This document shows, in pieces, positions 1 to 5,400 of a DNA stretch of 6,932 nucleotides. The DNA comes from Candidatus Aminicenantota bacterium. Lineage in GTDB: Bacteria; Acidobacteriota; Aminicenantia; Aminicenantales; Aminicenantaceae. Under the pieces are notes generated by a model, which was not told where the DNA came from, made no database searches, and saw only the letters and a program-made list of their open reading frames with translations. The DNA is taken from NCBI GenBank assembly GCA_023135995.1, contig JAGLRY010000129.1, positions 1-6,932 of the forward strand. Reading direction: 5' to 3'. A program made the position numbers and the translations under genes. Position 1 is the stretch's first letter; each line of letters begins with the position of its first letter.

Positions 1-424
1 ATACACCGCTGTTTCCGCGGTCTTGACCATCGCCCTCTACCGCCGCCGGTGCTGCCCACTCGACGTGGAGCTGGCAATCGCCGAATTTTTGTTTGGTGCG
101 GATGTCTCCGGTTTTTTTTACGACCTCCATGTAGCTCTTTTCGACTTTCCAGCGGGCTGGTTGGCCTTTGTTGTCTTCCCATTGGAAAAGATCTTTCCCG
201 TTAAATAGCACCGCAGCATCTGATGGAGGGGGGACAGGTGGACAAGGGGGTCCCGGGCTAACCACAGGCGGCTGAGGCCTGTCGGGATCATGGATTTCCC
301 ATTTATTGAATTGGTCCCGGGATTGTGATTTTTTATCCATGGCCTTATCTCCTTGACAATTGGATGTCCCAGCCAGGATCAAAATTCCAGCCGCAATCCA
401 AACGAGTATAATGTTACCCCTCAT
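1..424 (-). CDS. Secreted DUF1080 / 3-keto-disaccharide hydrolase-like protein, C-terminally cut by the window edge
   Basis: An open frame starts at ATG 424 and runs without a stop to base 1, giving 141 residues plus part of another. Residues 4-18 are a hydrophobic signal segment. Cys23 follows it, but SNC is not a good lipobox, so lipidation is doubtful. A charged stretch and a proline-rich linker (about 45-68, with HDPDRPQPPVVSPG) lead into the DUF1080 jelly-roll start: LFNGKDLFQWE (73-83), RWKVEK (91-96), GDIRTKQKFGDCQLHVEW (106-123) and GNSGV (137-141). These are the usual opening blocks of this concanavalin-A-like family, some members of which cleave 3-keto-glycosides outside the cytoplasm. 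The rest of the domain lies outside the window. The start has a good Shine-Dalgarno (AGGAG, 431-435, 6-base gap). It has its own candidate promoter and no obvious functional tie to the upstream genes. Confidence 0.85.
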   Translation of the reverse strand, partial: MRGNIILVWIAAGILILAGTSNCQGDKAMDKKSQSRDQFNKWEIHDPDRPQPPVVSPGPPCPPVPPPSDAAVLFNGKDLFQWEDNKGQPARWKVEKSYMEVVKKTGDIRTKQKFGDCQLHVEWAAPAAVEGDGQDRGNSGV

Positions 425-430
425 ATGATT

Positions 431-435
431 CTCCT
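431..435 (-). promoter_or_regulatory. Ribosome binding site of the DUF1080 gene
   Basis: AGGAG on the minus strand, six bases before ATG 424. It fixes the start of the partial DUF1080 gene, which is open at the window edge. Confidence 0.7.
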
Positions 436-467
436 AAATCGTGAAGATCAATATTTCAGCAATTCTC

Positions 468-492
468 ATCATAGCAGGGAATGAGATGTCAA
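468..492 (-). promoter_or_regulatory. Candidate extended -10 promoter for the DUF1080 gene
   Basis: On the minus strand TGCTATGAT (476-468) is an extended -10 element with a 5/6 match to TATAAT. A perfect TTGACA lies at 492-487, but only 13 bases separate the hexamers instead of about 17, so it may not act as the -35; extended -10 promoters can work with a poor -35. Transcription would start near 461, about 37 bases before ATG 424, which suits the gene and its ribosome site. The TTGACA begins directly after the radical SAM stop codon (494-496). Sequence match only. Confidence 0.4.
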
Positions 493-493
493 T

Positions 494-1546
494 TTATGGG
501 AAAGCAGACTTCAGTTCCTCTGCAACGCTGGTGACATGTTCGCGCATTGCTTCACGCTCAGCTGGGATGTTCATCGGACAATCCCCGCGACATCCCAGGT
601 TCAATTTAGCGGTATGGTATCGCCACAATAGCTCGAGAGGCTGCTCCTTGACATTGCCTATAACAAAGGGGACAAACGCACAGGGGGTCACGTTTCCGTT
701 CGCAGAGACATAAAGTATGGACTTCCTGAAGACACAACAGTTCGTCCTCTCGGTTGGCATCTCGAGATGTGCAAACGATAAATCCTGCAATGCCCGGATC
801 TGAGCTCGTTCACGAGAATTCAAGATTTGCTCGTACGCACCATCCCAGCCACCGCTGGCGATGGGCAGCAGAATATACATGTAGCTGGCATCCAGGCTCT
901 TCCCGAGGGCGATGGTTTTTTCCACTCCCTCCGGAATGCTGTCCTTCAAAGCGACTGTCATTATTCGGCAAGGAATACCGAACTTGCGAAGCATTCGGAT
1001 TCCGCGAAGTGTCTGTTCATGCAGGTCCTCAGTGCCACGAAACTTATTGTGGACGGCTGGATCAGCACTGTCCAGAGAAACACCACATTCTGTCAATCCG
1101 GCAGCCTTTAGCCGTTTCACATTTTCTTCATTAAGAAGTATCCCATTGGTGTTTACGCGGGTTTGCAATCCGAGACTTCGAGCGTATGAGACCAGGTCGA
1201 ATATGTCTTTTCGCAAAAGCGGCTCCCCACCAGAGAAATGAACAGCCATCGCCCCCAGGTTTCTCACCTGCCGGATCACGGACTTGAGTTGCTCTGTGGT
1301 GAGCTCCTCTTCTGGAGGACGTACAGGGGAGTTTGAGTAGCAGTGTTCACAGCGGCTCTGACATTTGTATGTGACCGCTATTGTGACAAAAGTGGGCGAG
1401 GGACGACCCCGAATCCTTTTCCACAAATGTGACCCCGCTGTGGCCCAGGCTTTCAAGGATCGATTGGAGAGATAGAGTCGAAGGGCTCTGTAGTTGGTGT
1501 TGAATACAGCACTCGCTGATGGAAAATGCTTAAAAAGTAGGCTCAT
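494..1546 (-). CDS. Radical SAM enzyme with shortened SPASM/Twitch-like C-terminus
   Basis: A 350-aa radical SAM protein. The CxxxCxxC motif (Cys62, Cys66, Cys69) binds the 4Fe-4S cluster that cleaves S-adenosylmethionine. GGEP (106-109) contacts the SAM methionine amino group, and VSLDS (156-160) is the usual beta-strand motif of this fold. The C-terminal part has the start of a SPASM domain: Cys270/271, then Gly284-x4-Cys289, a GNV turn (297-299), and only Cys319-x3-Cys323. The CX2CX5CX3C signature of full SPASM is missing, so probably one auxiliary cluster binds here. Residues 1-50 form a basic leader with an amphipathic look. The start is forced: a stop lies four codons upstream. No clear Shine-Dalgarno precedes it. 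The upstream prenyltransferase gene ends 185 bases away. The substrate cannot be read from sequence; SPASM/Twitch relatives act on peptides, proteins or small cofactors. Confidence 0.9.
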   Translation of the reverse strand: MSLLFKHFPSASAVFNTNYRALRLYLSNRSLKAWATAGSHLWKRIRGRPSPTFVTIAVTYKCQSRCEHCYSNSPVRPPEEELTTEQLKSVIRQVRNLGAMAVHFSGGEPLLRKDIFDLVSYARSLGLQTRVNTNGILLNEENVKRLKAAGLTECGVSLDSADPAVHNKFRGTEDLHEQTLRGIRMLRKFGIPCRIMTVALKDSIPEGVEKTIALGKSLDASYMYILLPIASGGWDGAYEQILNSRERAQIRALQDLSFAHLEMPTERTNCCVFRKSILYVSANGNVTPCAFVPFVIGNVKEQPLELLWRYHTAKLNLGCRGDCPMNIPAEREAMREHVTSVAEELKSAFP

Positions 1547-1604
1547 CGTCTTTTCTACGAGTTATCGTGTGTCTTCTGGTTGCACTTTTTCCGTGTATGG
1601 TCAT
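1530..1604 (-). CDS. Possible 24-residue leader peptide overlapping the radical SAM start
   Basis: A small frame starts at ATG 1604 and ends with TAA at 1532-1530, 17 bases inside the downstream radical SAM gene in another frame. The peptide is basic and Thr/Arg-rich (it contains TRRHTITRRKDD) and has no Cys. A purine-rich AAGGGA lies six bases before the ATG, a better site than the radical SAM start has. It could be a translational-coupling leader, or less likely a substrate peptide. A frame this short can easily arise by chance. Confidence 0.2.
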   Translation of the reverse strand: MTIHGKSATRRHTITRRKDDEPTF

Positions 1605-1680
1605 GAATATTCCCTTCTTGAGCTCAGTAAAATCTCACACCACTATCCTCAATTTATAGCTTCTGAAATCCGAGAAAGAG

Positions 1681-1708
1681 CTTATCACAGTTAAAATGGG
1701 ATGGTCAA
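1681..1708 (-). promoter_or_regulatory. Candidate sigma-70-type promoter upstream of the downstream radical SAM gene
   Basis: On the minus strand TTGACC (1708-1703, 5/6 to TTGACA) is followed after 16 bases by GATAAG (1686-1681, 4/6 to TATAAT). It lies in the 185-base gap between the prenyltransferase stop and the radical SAM start and would begin transcription near 1674. The rest of the gap (1547-1731) shows no strong terminator hairpin with a T-run and no RNA gene I can recognise; besides this element it holds only the weak small frame at 1530-1604. Sequence match only. Confidence 0.33.
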
Positions 1709-1731
1709 TCACCAGGGGAACTGAGAAAAGA

Positions 1732-2745
1732 TTACTCATAATGATATCTAAGGAAAAACCAGGATTCGACGACCAATATGATAATTATAAAAATCGCTGC
1801 AGCCCACATCGAAGGCTCTCGCAAGCTCAACCGAACAATAAGCACAAGGGGAAGGATACGCAAAATGGCGTATGTAAGCCCCAAATAGAGCCCGGAGAGT
1901 TCACGGACTAACGAAGTCTCATTTCTGAAAGAACGCCGGGTTATAAAAATGTAAAAACCGCACGCCAGAACAGTAGAACCGACAGCAAGAATAATAACAG
2001 TCCTCCACGCCGGCACTAAAAGTGCGACATACAGGAAAACTACTATAAGCCACAGGGAGGTTAGCCCAGAGATCCATTTGAGTGTCTTCCGCGCATACTC
2101 AGGTCCAACCAAAACTGCGTATGTTTTTGTTCCCATCTTAAGGTCAGATTCATAGTCGACAACTTGATGGAAATGAAGGTTTACCCACTTGTCAAGAAAT
2201 ACCGCAGGAGCGAGCAGAAGCAGCAATTCCCAGTTTGCTGTGAGCCAAGTCAAGGGAATGACACAATATCCGAGTGCACACGCCAAGCTGTATGTGAGCA
2301 ACCCCCAGATTCCGCGTTCCTTTAAGTGCAGAGGTTTGAACGAGTAAAAAAATCCTGTGACCACAGCTGCAACAAAAATCCATTTTGTAGAGATTGGACT
2401 TCGGGACAAAAGAAGTATCCCCAGACCGGTTCCAAGGAGAAGAAATATGATCAACGCACGCAAAACAGGAGATAGGCGAATGATCCATCTCCTTTTTCCA
2501 GATAAATGATCATCTTTAGAGTCAGCGATGTCGTTAGTGAGAATACTTAAAAATAGCCAACTGGTAACAACCAAGAAAACTTGGACAAAAATCACCAAAT
2601 TCTTTTGTGCGATTTCATGTGTGTTAAATGTGAGAATTACAGAAAGCGGCAGTAAGAGAGAGCTGATCTTGATCAGGCCGCGGTTACCCCAAATGCTTTC
2701 CTTTGTTATGTGCTTCCACAGTTGAGGCGTTTCATGGGACATCAT
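1732..2745 (-). CDS. UbiA-family membrane prenyltransferase
   Basis: A 337-aa polytopic membrane protein of the UbiA superfamily, which moves a prenyl group from a polyprenyl diphosphate to an acceptor such as a quinone-ring precursor, porphyrin or glycerol lipid. The first Asp-rich motif NDxxDxxxD is present (Asn71, Asp72, Asp75, Asp79), as is the second, DYESD followed by GTKT (Asp197, Asp201); both hold Mg-diphosphate. FYSFKPLHLKERG (about 133-145) matches the family's conserved YS-x-(K/P)-x-x-LK-x-RG loop. About eight to nine hydrophobic segments alternate with these loops. I prefer ATG 2745, whose ATGA overlaps the stop of the upstream radical SAM gene by four bases; the frame could extend to GTG 2781 (12 more residues) but that start has no ribosome site. 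ATG 2742 is also possible. The acceptor cannot be decided; I do not call it MenA, UbiA or CtaB. Confidence 0.9.
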   Translation of the reverse strand: MMSHETPQLWKHITKESIWGNRGLIKISSLLLPLSVILTFNTHEIAQKNLVIFVQVFLVVTSWLFLSILTNDIADSKDDHLSGKRRWIIRLSPVLRALIIFLLLGTGLGILLLSRSPISTKWIFVAAVVTGFFYSFKPLHLKERGIWGLLTYSLACALGYCVIPLTWLTANWELLLLLAPAVFLDKWVNLHFHQVVDYESDLKMGTKTYAVLVGPEYARKTLKWISGLTSLWLIVVFLYVALLVPAWRTVIILAVGSTVLACGFYIFITRRSFRNETSLVRELSGLYLGLTYAILRILPLVLIVRLSLREPSMWAAAIFIIIILVVESWFFLRYHYE

Positions 2746-3845
2746 GAGTGCTTGTTTTCTTTTTGATTCCTGCGTTGCCACACCGGACAGGACATGTCAT
2801 CGGTGTCAAGTCGTCCGGTCAAAGCGAATGCCGAAGCCCGACAGCCACCGCCACATTTCAATATGTTCGGACATCCTTTGCAGATTCCATACTCTTTTGA
2901 GTCTCGGAACAGCATACAAACAGGTGAATTTTGAAAAACATCCTGGAGATCGTTTTGACGGACATTCCCGATATAAACCTCTGGCACATCCATACACACA
3001 CAGGGTGAAAGAGATCCTGTTGGATTGATCGTTAACCTGTCACGACCAGCACGACAGCCACGATGCACAAACCTCATTTTTTTCTGGAGTCGCCGAATGA
3101 CAGGATGATATTCCGCCCATGGGATGTAGGTCTCTACAAGCCAGAGTAGTGGCAGTTTACAAAAATGTTCAAACACAGGTTCCAAATGGGAGAATAGATC
3201 TTCATCTTGAGGAAATGCATTTTTTATGCGTCTTGTATGCACAGGCAAGTGCAAAGTGACAGTAGACCATCCTTCTTGGAATGCGAGATCAATTAATCGA
3301 GGAATTTCCGGTAATGTATGCGGCGTGATCCGGACAGAAACAGTCGTATGAAATCCATACTTCTGAATATTTCTAAGATTTTCCAAAACTGTTCTGAACA
3401 TGCCAGATGAAGAGTTGTGAAATTGGGTATAAAAATTGGATTCAACCGTGTCGAGGCTGATCTGGAATGACTTGGTCAGTGTCTCAGCGCGCAATCGTTT
3501 GAGAATCTTCGGCACCAACAGGCTGCCGTTAGATGCGATGCGTGCTGTAATACCAAATTTTGCCATGTGCTTAAGGATGTCGAGAATGTCTTCTCGCAGA
3601 AAAGGCTCACCTCCAGACAAAATCAGATCATGCACGCCAGCTGCATGGATCTTCTCTACTGTTTCCAGGGCCTCTCGTGTCGTTAATTCGTTGGGAGAAT
3701 TGGCTCCGGCATCAGTAAAACAGATGCCGCAACGATAATTGCAAGCATAAGTGATGTTCCAGAAAAGGGTTTTCAGAGAAGATGGTTCCATCCATTTTCT
3801 CGCATTCGTATGACCGGGCTTAAGCTTTAATTTAATATCAAGCAT
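2742..3845 (-). CDS. Radical SAM enzyme with full SPASM domain
   Basis: A 367-aa enzyme. CNYRCGIC (Cys35, Cys39, Cys42) binds the SAM-cleaving 4Fe-4S cluster; GGEP (78-81) and QISLDT (128-133) are standard core motifs. The C-terminus carries a complete SPASM signature: Cys264, Gly277-x4-Cys282, Cys284, a YIGNV turn (291-295), then CX2CX5CX3C (Cys322, 325, 331, 335) and Cys353. This predicts two auxiliary 4Fe-4S clusters. SPASM enzymes include RiPP maturases (thioether and C-C crosslinks), sulfatase maturases and PqqE; the product here is unknown. The start at ATG 3845 lies inside the last codons of the upstream QueG-like gene (8-base overlap), and its own stop overlaps the prenyltransferase start, so translation is likely coupled. 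No precursor peptide gene is evident beside it, which slightly favours a small-molecule or lipid substrate. Confidence 0.93.
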   Translation of the reverse strand: MLDIKLKLKPGHTNARKWMEPSSLKTLFWNITYACNYRCGICFTDAGANSPNELTTREALETVEKIHAAGVHDLILSGGEPFLREDILDILKHMAKFGITARIASNGSLLVPKILKRLRAETLTKSFQISLDTVESNFYTQFHNSSSGMFRTVLENLRNIQKYGFHTTVSVRITPHTLPEIPRLIDLAFQEGWSTVTLHLPVHTRRIKNAFPQDEDLFSHLEPVFEHFCKLPLLWLVETYIPWAEYHPVIRRLQKKMRFVHRGCRAGRDRLTINPTGSLSPCVCMDVPEVYIGNVRQNDLQDVFQNSPVCMLFRDSKEYGICKGCPNILKCGGGCRASAFALTGRLDTDDMSCPVWQRRNQKENKHS

Positions 3846-4755
3846 CAGTCTTGGCTCTGTCTGTATAATGAAAGGGATTTACACCTTCGCAAGGCACGCC
3901 GCACTGACAGAGAGCACAACCCAGCGAGTATCTGTTTCGCCTCTGGCCACTGATAGGGATCGGAGACGGCAGCATTTGGAGTTCCTGCTGGTAGTGCTCA
4001 AGACATTCATTTCGGATAGCCTTTCTTTGTGAATAACATTTGGATTTATCAAGACCAGACTTCGAGATAGCGCCAACAGGGCATCTTTCCATGCACAGTC
4101 CACAGGAATCTCCTCCATCTTTAAGGCATAAAGCACGATAATCTTCATTTCTCTGTGATGAGGATTCAATCGGCATATTTGTTATGATACTCCCGATACG
4201 GACGTTGATCCCTAAAGGCGTGATCAGGGCTTCATTCAACCCAAAATACCCAAGGCCTGCGACAAAGGCCACATGCCGTTCTGACCAGGTGGAACTGAAG
4301 GTAAATTCCGGCATTCGAAATGTATCATATTCAGTGGTTAAGATGGGCGACACAGCAGCTATTCCTCTTTGGTGCATTTGTTCTGATAACCTTAAACTCA
4401 TGTTATAAATGATAGCGCCTCCGTTATTCCGGGCTAGAGAGTAGAGTTTGGAAGGCATATTCTGCACTCTGTTGGAACGGCGAACCTCCATTGCAAAAGG
4501 GAGTAACCATACAATCACGTTCACATGGGTAAGATCTGTACTTCGAGGAGAGATGCGGTGGAGGAACTCCCGCGGCTGGAGATGTCGGGGGCTAACGGCT
4601 TTTTGGAATTCCTTGAATAATGGATCATCGCCATCCGCGACTCCAACAAGTGGAGTATCGAAAATAGGCTGTCCTCCAAAATCAATCAACCGGTTCTCCG
4701 GGGCACTACGAACCAAATGCGTGATTGTATTTTTAATCCAGGTAATATCTACCAT
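3838..4755 (-). CDS. QueG-like 4Fe-4S reductase (epoxyqueuosine reductase family, COG1600-like), not assignable to QueG itself
   Basis: A 305-aa soluble Fe-S protein. The middle block HVAFVAGLGYFGLNEALITP (161-180) followed by RIGSIITN (186-193) is the conserved core of epoxyqueuosine reductase relatives. A ferredoxin-like CGLCMERCPVGAI (Cys218, 221, 225) with nearby Cys210 and Cys240, and a second set GCALCQCGVPC (Cys280, 283, 285, 289), can hold two 4Fe-4S clusters. QueG proper uses cobalamin to remove the epoxide oxygen from queuosine in tRNA and is related to reductive dehalogenases. This protein is shorter than a typical QueG (about 380 aa), its first Cys group is CxxCxxxCP rather than CxxCxxCxxxCP, and its neighbours are prenyl/lipid and radical SAM genes, so another reductive step is more likely. 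Cobalamin binding cannot be shown here. It sits 26 bases after the IDI-like gene and overlaps the radical SAM gene by eight bases. The Shine-Dalgarno before ATG 4755 is weak. Confidence 0.82.
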   Translation of the reverse strand: MVDITWIKNTITHLVRSAPENRLIDFGGQPIFDTPLVGVADGDDPLFKEFQKAVSPRHLQPREFLHRISPRSTDLTHVNVIVWLLPFAMEVRRSNRVQNMPSKLYSLARNNGGAIIYNMSLRLSEQMHQRGIAAVSPILTTEYDTFRMPEFTFSSTWSERHVAFVAGLGYFGLNEALITPLGINVRIGSIITNMPIESSSQRNEDYRALCLKDGGDSCGLCMERCPVGAISKSGLDKSKCYSQRKAIRNECLEHYQQELQMLPSPIPISGQRRNRYSLGCALCQCGVPCEGVNPFHYTDRAKTDA

Positions 4756-4781
4756 TTTGAGGGCTTAGATTCTTCTTTTTT

Positions 4782-5339
4782 TTACAAGCAATTATATTTT
4801 TCTAACGCAATTAAAAACCAAGGTGCATATGTTTTAGAATTTTCTTGAATCTCTTCTTTCAACTCAGGAATGTCGAGGAATTTGAATTCAGAAATTTCCG
4901 ATATGTTAGGAGATATTTTTTCACTTTTGATATTCCTCGCTACGAAAACATCACATATTTCGTTCTCGGAGCCAAGATCTCTGTATTCAACGTGATAGTG
5001 AAACTTGAATAGATAGTTGATCTGATCACAAGAGACCCCAATTTCATGAAAAATCCTCTGCTTAATTGTTGTATGTTGGTTTTTTTCCGAGTAGTAATGG
5101 CTGGCGACTGTGCCATCCCAAAAATCGGGCCACAGACTCTTTTCTTTACTCCTTTTTGCCAGCATTAATTCATTTTTTTCATTAAAGATCATGACCAAAA
5201 AAGCGCTGTGTAAAATTCCCTTCCCCTGGTGGCATTTCTCCTTTTCCTCTTTTCCCAGATACCTGCCGTTTTTGTCGACAACAGTGATATATTCGGTTTT
5301 TTGGCTTCGTTCCATTGTGCTTGGTGATATTATTAACAT
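4782..5339 (-). CDS. Type-1 isopentenyl-diphosphate isomerase-like Nudix protein with the catalytic Cys replaced by Ala
   Basis: A 185-aa protein aligning along its length with type-1 IDI, which interconverts isopentenyl and dimethylallyl diphosphate. With E. coli IDI numbers in brackets: metal ligands His37 (25), His44 (32), His81 (69), Glu125 (114) and Glu127 (116), Mg/diphosphate Glu99 (87), diphosphate-binding Lys33 (21), Arg63 (51) and Lys67 (55), and Trp174 (161) are all present at near-constant offset. The catalytic Cys67 position is Ala79 (VASH, GCC codon at 5103-5105; where IDI has VCGH). Without that cysteine normal isomerase chemistry is not expected, so it may hydrolyse or bind a prenyl or other diphosphate. 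I chose ATG 5339, preceded by AGGA with a 5-base gap. The frame is open up to ATG 5435, but that start would overlap the acyltransferase gene and add 32 residues beyond the family's usual length. ATG 5315 is a shorter alternative. The gene is clearly AT-richer than its upstream neighbour. Confidence 0.85.
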   Translation of the reverse strand: MLIISPSTMERSQKTEYITVVDKNGRYLGKEEKEKCHQGKGILHSAFLVMIFNEKNELMLAKRSKEKSLWPDFWDGTVASHYYSEKNQHTTIKQRIFHEIGVSCDQINYLFKFHYHVEYRDLGSENEICDVFVARNIKSEKISPNISEISEFKFLDIPELKEEIQENSKTYAPWFLIALEKYNCL

Positions 5340-5344
5340 ATTTT

Positions 5345-5348
5345 TCCT
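5345..5348 (-). promoter_or_regulatory. Ribosome binding site deciding the IDI-like start
   Basis: AGGA within ATAGGAAAAAT on the minus strand, five bases before ATG 5339. It supports this start over the farther ATG 5435, which lies inside the acyltransferase gene, and over ATG 5315, which has no ribosome site. Confidence 0.55.
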
Positions 5349-5400
5349 ATCGTTTCTATCACATATTTGGGCCGAAGTCAAAAGCGGTGGCTTAAAAGAG

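Noticed and set aside
23..208. Plus-strand 61-aa open frame
   Set aside because: It lies opposite the DUF1080 coding frame, whose motifs are clear; a shadow with no ribosome site or family match.
754..1241. Several overlapping plus-strand frames (e.g. 126, 94 and 109 aa)
   Set aside because: All are antisense to the radical SAM gene at 494-1546, which has unambiguous motifs.
1691..1722. Hairpin-like CAGTT/AACTG with inner TGGT/ACCA as a terminator after the prenyltransferase
   Set aside because: Short interrupted stem with a large internal loop and no following T-run; it also overlaps the candidate -35.
3838..4755. Annotation as QueG (epoxyqueuosine reductase)
   Set aside because: Shorter than QueG, different Cys spacing, no tRNA-modification context; only family-level assignment is supported.
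4782..5339. Annotation as a working isopentenyl-diphosphate isomerase (idi)
   Set aside because: The catalytic cysteine position is alanine, so isomerase activity should not be assumed.
5353..5381. Possible promoter TTGACT, 17-base spacer, TAGAAA upstream of the IDI-like gene (minus strand)
   Set aside because: The match is fair, but transcription would begin near 5346, inside the ribosome site of the preferred start at 5339. It would fit only a start at 5315, which has no ribosome site.
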